From positions 303,800 through 367,799 of the forward strand of contig BNBX01000007.1 of the NCBI GenBank assembly GCA_014656175.1: a stretch of DNA of 64,000 nucleotides. The letters run 5' to 3'. The translations under genes were made by a program, and so were the position numbers. Within the stretch, counting starts at the first letter, position 1. Every line of letters starts with the position of its first letter. This stretch comes from Streptomyces werraensis (GTDB lineage: Bacteria; Actinomycetota; Actinomycetes; Streptomycetales; Streptomycetaceae). Shown here piece after piece: positions 41,556 to 49,827 of the stretch. A model generated the notes under the pieces. It was not told the origin of the DNA. It did not search any database and saw only the letters and a program-made list of their open reading frames with translations.

Positions 41556-42886
41556 CCGAGGTCCTGCTGCTCCTGCTCGCCCTGCTGCTGACGCTGGCCT
41601 GCGCGGTGTTCGTCGCGGCCGAATTCTCCCTCACCACCGTCGAGCGCGCCGAACTCGAGCGCGCCGCCGACGCGGGTGAGCGCGGCGCGGCCGGTGCGCT
41701 GGCCGCCGTGCGCCGCCTGACGGTCCAGCTGTCCGGCGCCCAGCTCGGCATCACCGTCACCTCCCTGGTGATCGGCATGCTCGCCGAGCCGTCCCTCGCC
41801 GCCCTGCTGCGCGGCCCGCTGCGGGCGGCCGGCCTCGGCTCCGCCGCCCCGGCCGTGGCGACGCTGCTCGGCGTCGCCCTGTCCACGGTGGTGCTGATGG
41901 TGATCGGCGAGCTGGTCCCGAAGAACTGGGCCATCTCGCGCCCCGCGGCGGTCGCCAAGGTCGTCGCCGGACCGCAGCGCGCCTTCACGGCCGCGTTCGG
42001 CCCGTTCATCAACCACCTCAACGGCACCGCGAACCGCTTCGTGCGCCGCTTCGGCCTGGAGCCCGCGGAGGAGCTGGCGTCCGCCCGCACCGCCGAGGAG
42101 CTGAGCGCGCTCGCCCGGCACTCCGCCGCCGAGGGCGCCCTGGAGGCGGACTCCGCGGAACTGTTCGTGCGCACCCTGCACCTGAGCGAGCTGACCGCCG
42201 AGAACGTGATGACCCCGCGCGTCGACGTCCGCGCCCTGGAGGTGCACGCCACCGCCGCCGACGCCGCCGCGCTCAGTCACGCCACCGGGCTGTCCCGCTT
42301 CCCGGTGTACCGCGACAGCCTCGACGAGGTCGTCGGCACCGTGCACATCCGGGACGTGCTCGCCCTGGAACCGGAGCGGCGCGCCGCCACGCCCGTCACC
42401 GAGCTGACCACGCCGCCGCTGCTGGTCCCCGACAGCCTCCCCGCCGACCGGCTGCTGGAGCGCATGCGCGCCCACCGCGCCATGGCCGTCGTCATCGACG
42501 AGTACGGCGGCACGGCGGGCGTCGCCACGGTGGAGGACATCGTCGAGGAGGTCGTCGGCGAGGTCCGCGACGAGCACGACCCCGTCGAGGTGCCCGAACT
42601 GGCCCCCGCGCCCCCCGCCGGCGACGGCCGCGAGGTGTGGGAGGCCGACGGCGGCCTCCGGCTCGACCGGCTCACCGCCCTGGGCCTCACCGCCCCGGAC
42701 GGCCCGTACGAGACGGTCGCCGGACTGATCGCCACCCGCCTGGCCCGGATCCCCGTCAAGGGCGACTTCGTGGACCTCGACGGCTGGCGGCTCGACGTGC
42801 TGGAGGTCGAGCACCACCGTGCCGACCGCATACGCGTCACCGCTCCGGCCCCCGTACGCGACGAGGTCATGGAGGAGGCCCGATGA
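41552..42886 (+). CDS. CorC/CNNM-type hemolysin family transporter (first of pair)
   Basis: This is a 444-residue membrane protein. The N-terminal DUF21/CNNM transmembrane domain (about 1-200) contains FVAAEFSLTTVERAELE, AQLGITVTSLVIGMLAEPS and VLMVIGELVPKNWAIS. Two CBS domains follow (NVMTPRVDVRALE, SRFPVYRDSLDEVVGTVHIRDVL, RAMAVVIDEYGGTAGVATVEDIVEEVVGEV). A CorC_HlyC domain ends the protein (LRLDRLTALGL to DVLEVEHHRADRIRV). Relatives are Na+-coupled Mg2+ exporters. GTG 41552 is used because it overlaps the leader ORF. Its stop overlaps the next gene (ATGA). Confidence 0.92.
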   Translation: MTEVLLLLLALLLTLACAVFVAAEFSLTTVERAELERAADAGERGAAGALAAVRRLTVQLSGAQLGITVTSLVIGMLAEPSLAALLRGPLRAAGLGSAAPAVATLLGVALSTVVLMVIGELVPKNWAISRPAAVAKVVAGPQRAFTAAFGPFINHLNGTANRFVRRFGLEPAEELASARTAEELSALARHSAAEGALEADSAELFVRTLHLSELTAENVMTPRVDVRALEVHATAADAAALSHATGLSRFPVYRDSLDEVVGTVHIRDVLALEPERRAATPVTELTTPPLLVPDSLPADRLLERMRAHRAMAVVIDEYGGTAGVATVEDIVEEVVGEVRDEHDPVEVPELAPAPPAGDGREVWEADGGLRLDRLTALGLTAPDGPYETVAGLIATRLARIPVKGDFVDLDGWRLDVLEVEHHRADRIRVTAPAPVRDEVMEEAR

Positions 42887-43908
42887 CCGTCCTGCAGCTC
42901 GCCATCGGCGTCCTCACCCTGCTGACCAACGCGTTCTTCGTGGGCGCCGAGTTCGCCCTGATCTCGGTGCGCCGCAGCCAGATCGAGCCGCGCGCCCTCG
43001 CGGGCGAGAAGCGCGCGAAGATGACGCTGTGGGCGCTGGAACACCTGTCCGCGATGATGGCCACCGCCCAGCTCGGCATCACGGTGTCCTCGCTGGTGCT
43101 CGGCGCGGTCGCCGAACCGGCCATCGCGCATCTGCTGGAGCCGCCGTTCGAGGCGGTCAACGTCCCGGACGCGCTGGTCCACCCGATCGCGTTCGTGATC
43201 GCCCTGACCCTCGCCACGTATCTGCACATGCTGATCGGCGAGATGGTGCCGAAGAACGTCGCGCTCGCCGCTCCCGTGCCCAGCGCGCTGCTGCTGGGAC
43301 CGCCGCTGGTGTGGCTGACCCGGGCCCTTCGGCCCTTCGTGTTCGGCATCAACGCGTTCGCCAACGTCCTGCTGCGGCTGCTGCGGGTCGAGCCGAAGGA
43401 CGAGGTGGAGTCGGTGTTCACCGACGACCAGCTCGCCCGGATGGTCGTCGACTCCAGCGAGGCCGGACTGCTCACCCCGGCGGACGGGGAGCGGCTGCGG
43501 GACGCTCTGGAGCTGGGCACCCGCCCGGTCGGCGAGATCCTCGTCCCGGCCCGGAGGATGCACGCCGTCGACCACACGGTCACCCCCGCGCGGCTGGAAC
43601 GCGTGGCCGCCGGGGCGGGCCTGTCCCGCTTCCCGGTCACCGGCCCCGACGGCGCGCTCCTGGGCTACCTGCACATCAAGGACACCCTCGGCGTGACCGA
43701 ACGGGACCGCCCGTTCCCGCGCACCGCGCTGCACAAGGTCACCCGGGTCCGCATCGACACCCCGCTCGACGACACGCTCACCGCGCTCCGCGCGGAGGGC
43801 AGCCATCTCGCCGCGGCCGTCGGCGAGAACGGCAAGGTCATCGGCTTCGTGACGATGGAGGACGTCCTGACGGAACTGGTCGGCCCGGCGGCCCCCGCCA
43901 CGGCCTGA
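42883..43908 (+). CDS. CorC/CNNM-type hemolysin family transporter (second of pair)
   Basis: This 341-residue protein has a DUF21 membrane domain (NAFFVGAEFALISVRRSQIE, AQLGITVSSLVLGAVAEPAI, LIGEMVPKNVALA) and two CBS motifs (GEILVPARRMHAVD, SRFPVTGPDGALLGYLHIKD, AAVGENGKVIGFVTMEDVLTELVG). It lacks the C-terminal CorC_HlyC domain of its neighbour. ATG 42883 overlaps the preceding stop by 4 bp, so the two paralogues are made together and probably form a heterodimer, since CNNM proteins are dimeric. A 19-bp hairpin follows. Confidence 0.92.
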   Translation: MTVLQLAIGVLTLLTNAFFVGAEFALISVRRSQIEPRALAGEKRAKMTLWALEHLSAMMATAQLGITVSSLVLGAVAEPAIAHLLEPPFEAVNVPDALVHPIAFVIALTLATYLHMLIGEMVPKNVALAAPVPSALLLGPPLVWLTRALRPFVFGINAFANVLLRLLRVEPKDEVESVFTDDQLARMVVDSSEAGLLTPADGERLRDALELGTRPVGEILVPARRMHAVDHTVTPARLERVAAGAGLSRFPVTGPDGALLGYLHIKDTLGVTERDRPFPRTALHKVTRVRIDTPLDDTLTALRAEGSHLAAAVGENGKVIGFVTMEDVLTELVGPAAPATA

Positions 43909-43928
43909 CACCCGGTCCCGACGACACC

Positions 43929-43968
43929 CCGCGGCCCCGGCCGGACACCTGTCCGGCCGGGGCCGCGG
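43929..43968. terminator. strong bidirectional terminator
   Basis: A perfect 19-bp stem, CCGCGGCCCCGGCCGGACA (43929-43947) with its complement (43950-43968) and a 2-nt loop, lies between the convergent corC-type and zinc-ribbon genes. Confidence 0.88.
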
Positions 43969-43985
43969 TCATGTGCCGCGGACCG

Positions 43986-44372
43986 TCACCCGTCCGTGCG
44001 CCGCCGCCGCTCGTTGTGCCAGGCGATCGCGCGGCGGATGTCGGGCTCGTCCAGGCCCGTACGGCACGCCAGCTCCGTCATCGTGAGGACCGGGCGGCCG
44101 GACGTCAGGACACGGCCGATCTTGCCCGCCCAGAGCTCCTCCTGGACGAAGGGCCGCTGCCGGTAGCCGGCGCGGATCAGTTCCAGGTGCGCCTCGCAGC
44201 ACGCGGTGACGCGGCGCAGCCCGTCGTGCAGCGGGTCGTCGGGGTGCACGGCCGAGGAGTCGGCCACATGACCGCACACCGCCTCCTCGGGAGGGAACGT
44301 CCTCGCGCAGAGATCGCACAACTCCGGTACGGCGGCGACGGATCGACGTGCGCGCTTCCTGCGTCCCCACAT
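43986..44372 (-). CDS. conserved zinc-ribbon-like hypothetical protein
   Basis: This 128-residue protein begins with a basic stretch (MWGRRKRARRSVA). Putative metal ligands follow: CDLC, then C-G-H (VCGHVADSS) and CCEAH, a likely Zn ribbon over residues 19-62. The C-terminal half is helical (FVQEELWAGKIGRVL, LTMTELACRTGLDEPDIRRAIAWHNERRR) and resembles a helix-turn-helix, which could indicate nucleic-acid binding. I do not know a functional assignment. ATG 44372 is the only plausible start. Confidence 0.75.
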   Translation of the reverse strand: MWGRRKRARRSVAAVPELCDLCARTFPPEEAVCGHVADSSAVHPDDPLHDGLRRVTACCEAHLELIRAGYRQRPFVQEELWAGKIGRVLTSGRPVLTMTELACRTGLDEPDIRRAIAWHNERRRRTDG

Positions 44373-44462
44373 GGAAAGCTCCCGGTGGCCGGCTGCCCTC
44401 AGCGTACTGCGCGGGGCCGCCGCCCACCCGGCGGTCCACGGCCCGCCCCGCCCCGCCCCGGC

Positions 44463-45734
44463 CTACGGCACGCCCAGCTCGAACAGCACGTACCCCGCGT
44501 ACGACCCCGACGCCACCGCCGCCGTGCCCAGCACCGCGGCCAGCGCGGGCCCGCTCAGCCGCCGCATGGCCAGGGCGAGCGGCACGAAGAGCGGGAACAG
44601 CGGCAGCAGATACCGCGAGACGTTGCCGAAGTACTGCTGCGTGCCCATCACCGTCAGGTACGACAGCACCGTGTACACGACCAGCACGGACGGCGGACGC
44701 AGCCGCACCAGCAGCACGGTCAGCACCGGCACCAGCAGCACCACCCCGACGCCGATCGTGTCCTCCATCGGCATGGCGAACAGATAGTCGAAGTGGCCGA
44801 CCGGTACGGAGGTCAGCACGTCGAGGCTGTGCCGTCCGTAGTCGAAGGTGTGACCCCAGGCGCCCTCCTGGAGCTTGGTGTAGCCGCCCCAGTCGCCCAT
44901 CCGGTACCCCACCCAGGCCAGATAGCCGGCCACGCCCATCGGCGCGATCACCACGGCGGCCAGCGGCTGCCGCCAGTCCTCCCGCCGCCGGACCACCGCG
45001 ACCGCCCCCGCGACGGCCAGCGCCGCGACCAGGGCGACCGCCGTCGGCCGGGTCAGCCCCGCGGCGAAGACCAGCACCCCGGCGGCCGCCCAGCGGCGGG
45101 TCGTCACCGCCCAGCACGCCCAGGCGGCCAGCGCCGTGTACAGCGACTCGGAGTACACCGCCCACTCCGTGCCCGACCCCGGCCACACCGCCCACAGACC
45201 GACGGCGACCAGCCCGGCCCGGCGCCCGCCGAGACGCGCGGTCACGGCGTGGATGCCGAGCGCGGCGACGAACGAGCACACCACGGACACGGCCATCCCG
45301 GCGCCGTACGGGCCGAGTCCGGTGACCTCCGAGACCAGCCGCATCAGCGCCGGGTACAGCGGGAAGAACGCCGCCGAGTTGCCCTCCAGCGTGATCATCC
45401 CGCTCGCCCCGGGGACCGGCTTCAGGGCGGGGTCGTAGCCGTGCAGGGCGATCTGCTGGTACCACCAGCCGTCCCAGCTCCCCAGCACGTCCCACGGGTG
45501 CGCGCCGCCGCCGAACCGGGGGTGCTTGTCCCGGAAGTCGCCGGCCGAGTCCAGCAGCACCAGGAACACGGTGAAGCCCGCCAGCTTGAGCACCCCGTAC
45601 ACGGCGATGACGGGCCCGATGCGGGCGGCGAGGCGGCGCAGCCGTTCGAGCGGGCGGCCGGGCGTGGGTTCGGAAGGCGCTGCGGAGGGGGCCGCCGCGG
45701 GTCCGGGACGGTGGGTCGTCGTCGTGCTGCTCAT
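44463..45734 (-). CDS. polytopic membrane glycosyltransferase (PIG-V/mannosyltransferase-like)
   Basis: This is a 423-residue integral membrane protein with about ten hydrophobic segments after a 30-residue Ser/Thr/Pro-rich tail. The luminal-loop motif WDGWWYQQIALHGYDP (aromatic, with W-D-x-x-W/Y) and EGNSAAFFPLYPALMRLVS are typical of PIG-V-like GT-C mannosyltransferases, which use polyprenyl-phosphate sugars on the outer face. It overlaps the upstream GT2/GtrA gene by 4 bp (ATGA). That gene probably makes or flips the polyprenyl-phosphate sugar donor. The final glycan acceptor is unknown. Confidence 0.83.
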   Translation of the reverse strand: MSSTTTTHRPGPAAAPSAAPSEPTPGRPLERLRRLAARIGPVIAVYGVLKLAGFTVFLVLLDSAGDFRDKHPRFGGGAHPWDVLGSWDGWWYQQIALHGYDPALKPVPGASGMITLEGNSAAFFPLYPALMRLVSEVTGLGPYGAGMAVSVVCSFVAALGIHAVTARLGGRRAGLVAVGLWAVWPGSGTEWAVYSESLYTALAAWACWAVTTRRWAAAGVLVFAAGLTRPTAVALVAALAVAGAVAVVRRREDWRQPLAAVVIAPMGVAGYLAWVGYRMGDWGGYTKLQEGAWGHTFDYGRHSLDVLTSVPVGHFDYLFAMPMEDTIGVGVVLLVPVLTVLLVRLRPPSVLVVYTVLSYLTVMGTQQYFGNVSRYLLPLFPLFVPLALAMRRLSGPALAAVLGTAAVASGSYAGYVLFELGVP

Positions 45735-46963
45735 GAGGCGGAGGTCCCTGTCGTGCGGCGGGAGCCGGGGAGGACCCAGGCGCGCAGCAGGTGGAAGCGG
45801 AGCAGGGCGGCGGCCAGGTTCGCGGCGACCAGGACCGGCAGCTCGGCCCCGGGACCGGCGCCGGGGACGGTGCGGTGGAGGACGGCCAGCGCGGCGCCGG
45901 TGAGGGCGAGACCGGCCGGCAGAGCCAGCAGGCCGCCGAGATGGTGGGCCGGCAGTCCCGCGCGTCCGCGCACGCCGAAGGTGAAGCGCCGGTTGGCCGC
46001 GGTGTTCAGAACGGTGCACAGCAGCAGGGCGAGCGCGTTGCCCGCCTGGGCCCCGGCGGCCGGCCGCAGCAGGAAGTACAGCGCGAGATGCAGCAGCGTG
46101 CCTGCGGCCCCCACGGCGGCGAAGCGGAGCAGCTGGGCGAGCCGGCCGGGCGGCGGGACCGGAGCGGCCCCGGCGCTGCCCGGTACGGCCAGCGGCAGCC
46201 GCCCGCGGGCCAGCGCCCGCCCCAGCCGGGCCATGCCGCGCAGGTCCGCGAGCGCCGTGGGGAGCAGGTCCACCCGGCTGTCGGGGTCGTCCACCCAGTC
46301 CACCGGCACCTCGTGGATGCGCAGCCCCGCCCGCTCGGCGATCACCAGCAGCTCCGTGTCGAAGAACCACTCCCGGTCCTGCACCAGCGGCAGCAGCCGT
46401 TCGGCCACCTCCGCCCGGACCGCCTTGAAGCCGCACTGAGCGTCGGTGAACCCGACGGAGAGCGTGCCGCGCAGCAGCCCGTTGTAGCAGCGGGAGATGA
46501 TCTCCCGCTTCGGCCCGCGCACCACCCGGGAGCCCCGCGCGAGACGCGTGCCGATCGCGAGGTCCGAGTGGCCGGAGATCAGCGGGGCGACCAGCGGCAG
46601 CAGCGCCGCGAGGTCGGTGGACAGGTCGACGTCGAGATACGCCAGCACGGCGGCGGGGGAGCGGGACCAGGCGGTGTGCAGGGCGCGTCCGCGTCCCTTC
46701 TCCTCCAGCCGCACCCACTGGGTGCCGGGGAGCTCACCGGCCAGGCGGGCGGCGATCCACGGGGTCCGGTCGGTGCTGGCGTTGTCGGCGACCGTGATCC
46801 GGAACGGGTACGGGAAGGTCTCCGCGAGGTGCGCGTGGAGCCGCCGGACGCAGGGTTCGAGGTCGTGCTCCTCGTTGTGGACGGGCACGACCACCTCCAG
46901 GACGGGCTCGGGGCGGGGGAGCCGGGGATCGAGGGGCGGTGCGGGCCGCCGGGCGGTTCTCAT
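45731..46963 (-). CDS. GT2 polyprenyl-phosphate glycosyltransferase fused to GtrA-like domain
   Basis: This is a 410-residue protein. The N-terminal GT2 (DPM1-like) domain (about 20-250) has VVVPVHNEEHDLEPCVRRL, NASTDRT, the nucleotide-sugar DxD in AYLDVDLSTD, and GFTDAQCGFKAVRAEVAERLLP. The C-terminal GtrA-type domain of four membrane helices (about 285-400) has LRFAAVGAAGTLLHLALYFLL and NTAANRRFTF. GT2 would transfer a sugar from a nucleotide to polyprenyl phosphate, and GtrA would help translocate it. ATG 46963 gives the normal N-terminus. An 18-bp near-palindrome TTGGTATGGACATGCCAA lies upstream at 47021-47038. Confidence 0.88.
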   Translation of the reverse strand: MRTARRPAPPLDPRLPRPEPVLEVVVPVHNEEHDLEPCVRRLHAHLAETFPYPFRITVADNASTDRTPWIAARLAGELPGTQWVRLEEKGRGRALHTAWSRSPAAVLAYLDVDLSTDLAALLPLVAPLISGHSDLAIGTRLARGSRVVRGPKREIISRCYNGLLRGTLSVGFTDAQCGFKAVRAEVAERLLPLVQDREWFFDTELLVIAERAGLRIHEVPVDWVDDPDSRVDLLPTALADLRGMARLGRALARGRLPLAVPGSAGAAPVPPPGRLAQLLRFAAVGAAGTLLHLALYFLLRPAAGAQAGNALALLLCTVLNTAANRRFTFGVRGRAGLPAHHLGGLLALPAGLALTGAALAVLHRTVPGAGPGAELPVLVAANLAAALLRFHLLRAWVLPGSRRTTGTSAS

Positions 46964-47020
46964 GACGGGTCCCTTTCCGGCGTACGCCTGGGGTCGGAGG
47001 GTGACAGCGGGGTCGGTTGA

Positions 47021-47038
47021 TTGGTATGGACATGCCAA
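47021..47038. promoter_or_regulatory. near-palindrome upstream of the GT2-GtrA gene
   Basis: TTGGTATG-GA-CATGCCAA has 8-bp arms with one mismatch. It lies 58 bp upstream of the start codon, in a short AT-richer island. The binding protein is unknown. Confidence 0.45.
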
Positions 47039-47112
47039 ACAGGTCCGTCGGGTGGTCCGAGGTGCGGGAGGCGGGGGAATGCGGAGGCGGGCCTGGAGCC
47101 GGCTCTGTGGCG

Positions 47113-47598
47113 TCACCCGCTCCGCGGCGGGTAGGTCGGGGTGCCGCCGAAGCCGGGTTCGGAGGTTCCCGACTCCGTCGTCTCCGGGGAGACGGATCCG
47201 GAGTCCGTCGAGCTGGGGTCCGTCGTGGCCGGTTCCGTCGTCGTGGAGTCGCCCGGCGTGCCGGACACCGTGCTCCGGGCCGGCGGCCCCGACGTGCTCG
47301 GCTCCGCCGGGCCGGACGCGGTCCCGGTGGGTCCGCCCGGGCGCGGGGGAGCCGTCGACCCGGTCGCGGGCAGCGGCAGGTCGGCCGGCGCGGGCCCGGA
47401 CCCGAGGTGGGGCAGGAACGCCAGACCGACGCTCAGCCCGGCCACCGCCAGGGCGGAACCGCCCGCACGCATCAGCACCCGCGTCCGGCGGCGGGCCCGG
47501 ATGCCCTCGTACAGGCGCGCGCGGCGGCCCGGGTCGAAGGGGGTGTGCGCCCGGCCCTCGCGCATCATGCGTGTCAGCTCGCGCTCGAAGTCGTCCAT
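47113..47598 (-). CDS. membrane partner (possible anti-sigma factor) of the SigE-family sigma
   Basis: This 161-residue single-pass protein has a cytoplasmic N-terminus (MDDFERELTRMMREGRAHTPFDPGRRARLYEGIRARRRTRV), one membrane helix (SALAVAGLSVGLAFL), and a long extracytoplasmic Pro/Ser/Thr/Gly tail with no folded domain. It starts 11 bp after the sigma factor stop. That genomic position, with a short N-terminal helical domain and a membrane anchor, fits an anti-sigma factor, though no zinc-binding HxxxCxxC motif is present. The start is ATG 47598. Confidence 0.78.
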   Translation of the reverse strand: MDDFERELTRMMREGRAHTPFDPGRRARLYEGIRARRRTRVLMRAGGSALAVAGLSVGLAFLPHLGSGPAPADLPLPATGSTAPPRPGGPTGTASGPAEPSTSGPPARSTVSGTPGDSTTTEPATTDPSSTDSGSVSPETTESGTSEPGFGGTPTYPPRSG

Positions 47599-47609
47599 CG
47601 CTGCTCCCC

Positions 47610-48116
47610 TCACTTCACGGGCCGTGCGGAGTCGGACAGGATGTCGCGCAGCCGCGCCACCCCGCGCGACGCGTGGGAGCGGGCGGTCCCCACGGGGCAC
47701 CCGAGGGCCTGGGCGACCTGGCCCTCGGGCAGGTCCTCGTAGTACCGCAGCACCACGGCCGCCCGCTGACGGGGCGTCAGCAGAGCCAGCGCCGCCTCGA
47801 GGCGCGAGCGCTCGGCGACGGCCGCGGACACGTCGCCCGGTCCGGGCCGGTCGGGCAGCTCGCCCACCGGGCGTTCACCCCACCAGCGCCGGCGGGCCGA
47901 GCGGGCGGCAAGCCGCACCAGCACCTGACGGACGTACGCCTCCGGCGCCTGCTCGGCGACCTTCGGCCAGGCGAACCACAGCTTCACCAGGGACTCCTGC
48001 ACCAGGTCCTCGGCGCGCTGGCGGTCCCCGCCGGTGAGCAGACGCGCGACATGCAGCAGCGCCGACCAGCGGGCGGCCGCGAACTCGTCGAAGCCGTCGG
48101 CCCGAAACCGCTGCAT
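47610..48116 (-). CDS. SigE-family ECF RNA polymerase sigma factor
   Basis: This 168-residue ECF sigma factor has region 2 (DEFAAARWSALLHVARLLTGGDRQRAEDLVQESLVKLWFAW) and region 4 (ALALLTPRQRAAVVLRYYEDLPEGQVAQALGCPVGTARSHASRGVARLR), recognising -10 and -35 respectively. This is the actinobacterial SigE-like subfamily (SigE70). It is co-transcribed with a membrane protein that may hold it inactive. Its own promoter region (48117-48227) should carry an autoregulatory site. Target genes cannot be read directly. Confidence 0.93.
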   Translation of the reverse strand: MQRFRADGFDEFAAARWSALLHVARLLTGGDRQRAEDLVQESLVKLWFAWPKVAEQAPEAYVRQVLVRLAARSARRRWWGERPVGELPDRPGPGDVSAAVAERSRLEAALALLTPRQRAAVVLRYYEDLPEGQVAQALGCPVGTARSHASRGVARLRDILSDSARPVK

Positions 48117-48227
48117 CCCTTACCGCCCCGTGTCCGTACAAGCCCTTGCATCTGGAAGAAGGCACTGGGGAGGGGGAAACGATGCAGCAAAGCGCTGTGA
48201 CCCGCCTCACGTCCGGAAAACACGAAC

Positions 48228-48249
48228 GACAGTGCCCGGAGGCACTGTC
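48228..48249. promoter_or_regulatory. dyad just before the NUDIX gene
   Basis: GACAGTGCC (48228-48236) and GGCACTGTC (48241-48249) are perfect 9-bp arms with a 4-nt centre, ending 11 bp before the NUDIX start codon. It may be an operator or a 5'-end hairpin. Confidence 0.5.
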
Positions 48250-48260
48250 AGGCTGATCCG

Positions 48261-48770
48261 ATGCGCATACCCGGACGAGCAGCACGCGTCGCGGTGCTGG
48301 GCCCCGCCGGATCCGTCTTCCTGTTCCGCTACGACAACCCGGAGGTCGGCGTGCACTGGGCGATGCCCGGCGGCGGCATGGAACCGGGCGAGTCACCGCG
48401 GGAGGCAGCCGAGCGGGAGGTACGGGAGGAGACCGGGTGGACCGACCTCGTGATCGAGGACGGAGTGCTCTGTCTGTGGGAGCACGACTTCACCCGTGCC
48501 GGGGTGCCGGTCCGCCGGCACGAACACATCCACCTCGCGTACGCCCCGCGCCGGGAACCGGCCGGGGACCTCACGGCCGCGCACGCGGAGGACGGGATCG
48601 AGCGGTGGCGCTGGTGGTCGCCGGCCGAACTGGCGGCTGATCACGAGCCGTTGTGGCCGCCGCAGCTGCCGGAACTGCTGGCCGGGGCGCGGAGGTCGGG
48701 CGCTCCGGCCACCCCGGTCGACCTCGGGTTCGTCCCGAACGGGCCGGCCGTCCGGGGCGGGACCGCCTGA
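48261..48770 (+). CDS. NUDIX hydrolase
   Basis: This 169-residue pyrophosphohydrolase has the full Nudix box GGGMEPGESPREAAEREV followed by REETGW (G-x5-E-x7-REUxEExGU). The Glu residues bind the catalytic Mg2+. The rest of the fold (VAVLGPAGSVFLFRYDN, HIHLAYAPRREP, WRWWSPAEL) is standard. The substrate is an unspecified nucleoside diphosphate derivative. ATG 48261 is the start, with no strong SD directly before it and a dyad instead. It is followed by a bidirectional terminator. Confidence 0.92.
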   Translation: MRIPGRAARVAVLGPAGSVFLFRYDNPEVGVHWAMPGGGMEPGESPREAAEREVREETGWTDLVIEDGVLCLWEHDFTRAGVPVRRHEHIHLAYAPRREPAGDLTAAHAEDGIERWRWWSPAELAADHEPLWPPQLPELLAGARRSGAPATPVDLGFVPNGPAVRGGTA

Positions 48771-48797
48771 CGCGACGACGGTCCGGTGACACGAAAG

Positions 48798-48821
48798 CGG
48801 CCCCGGCGATCGCCGGGGCCG
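48798..48821. terminator. bidirectional terminator after the NUDIX gene
   Basis: CGGCCCCGGCG (48798-48808), AT, CGCCGGGGCCG (48811-48821) is a perfect palindrome between two convergent stop codons. Confidence 0.75.
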
Positions 48822-48829
48822 TTCCAGGG

Positions 48830-49201
48830 TCAGTGGGCGCCGGGCCCGCCGCTGCCGAAGCCGCCGCTGCCGCCCTCGTCCCAGCGGGGGCGCCCCTCGG
48901 CGGAGCCGGTGCGGGTGCCGGCGTTGCCGTGGCCCTTCAGCTCGTGCGGGGTCAGCCGCTCGTCGGTCCGGGGCATCTCCTCCGGCTCCCGGTGCTCCTG
49001 CACCTCGCGAACGGGGCCGCCCTCGGGCATCCGGGGCTGCTCGTCGGGCCGGGGCCGGCGTGAGTCGTTGTCGCGTACCTTGCGGCTGCCGAGCAGGAAC
49101 ATGCCGATGAGCAGGGCCAGGACCACGATCCCGGCCACCACCAGTCCGGCGCCGAGGGCACCGCGTCCCGCCGCCAGGTCGGCTGTCTCCATCGCGTTCA
49201 T
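48830..49201 (-). CDS. DUF6479 family single-pass membrane protein
   Basis: This protein of about 123 residues has an N-terminal membrane helix (ALGAGLVVAGIVVLALLIGMFLLG, about 15-38) and a hydrophilic, Arg/Glu/Gly-rich cytoplasmic tail with the family pattern SRKVRDNDSRRPRPDEQPRMP and PHELKGHGNAGT. DUF6479 is restricted to actinomycetes and has no known role. ATG 49201 with GAGG five bases upstream is used; an ATG at 49204 is equally in frame. The divergent neighbour is the Cys-rich copper protein. Confidence 0.78.
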   Translation of the reverse strand: MNAMETADLAAGRGALGAGLVVAGIVVLALLIGMFLLGSRKVRDNDSRRPRPDEQPRMPEGGPVREVQEHREPEEMPRTDERLTPHELKGHGNAGTRTGSAEGRPRWDEGGSGGFGSGGPGAH

Positions 49202-49338
49202 CATGTCCTCGCGGGTACCCCGGGACCCCGCCCCGAACCAGGCCGCCCCCGCCGGACCCGCCCCCGGGACGCCGCGGACCCGTCGCGGCGACGGGGCGGA
49301 CCGGGTTTGGAGCCCCGCGCGGCGGCAACCCGCGCGGT

Positions 49339-49710
49339 GTGACGACGACATCGCAGGAGGAGCTGTTCCGGTTCCTGGAGGACCGGTTCGCCTGCGCCCA
49401 GGCCTGCACCGAGTGCGCCCGGGCCTGCGCGACACGGGCCGGCCTCGTGGACCCCGACGGCGCCGAGAACCAGGAACTCGTACGACGCAAGGGCATCATG
49501 TGCGCGGAGGTCTGCGACGCGACCTGCCGGGTGCTGTCCGAGCAGAACCAGGCCGACGAGGCCACCATCCGGATGCAGGTCGAGTGGTGCCGCCAGGTGT
49601 GCCTGGAGAGCGCCCAGGTCTTCGACGGACACCCCGGCGCCGATCGCACGGCCGAGGCCTGCCGCGCCTGCGCCCGGGCCTGCACCGAATTCCTCGACAC
49701 CCTCGACTGA
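49339..49710 (+). CDS. Cys-rich four-helix-bundle copper-binding protein (Csp-like)
   Basis: This 123-residue helical protein is lined with Cys pairs spaced to face a bundle interior: FACAQACTECARACATRA, MCAEVCDATCRVL, VEWCRQVCLES and CRACARACTEF, at least thirteen Cys. This matches the DUF326/Csp family, which stores many Cu(I) ions in a four-helix core. No signal peptide is present, so it would be a cytosolic Csp3-type store. GTG 49339 is used. The His residue expected at the bundle mouth is not evident, so metal release could differ. Confidence 0.88.
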   Translation: MTTTSQEELFRFLEDRFACAQACTECARACATRAGLVDPDGAENQELVRRKGIMCAEVCDATCRVLSEQNQADEATIRMQVEWCRQVCLESAQVFDGHPGADRTAEACRACARACTEFLDTLD

Positions 49711-49752
49711 CCCACCGCTCCACCGCACCCCCGCCGCCCCCGGCCCCGTACA

Positions 49753-49766
49753 AACTCGGGCGAGTT
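49753..49766. promoter_or_regulatory. inverted repeat in the kinase promoter region
   Basis: AACTCG-GG-CGAGTT has perfect 6-bp arms and lies 62 bp before the kinase start codon. Function unknown. Confidence 0.4.
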
Positions 49767-49827
49767 GTCGCCATACTGGACGAGACAGGGGGAGGCCGGA
49801 CGGACTACGACGGGGGCGGCGTAGGAC

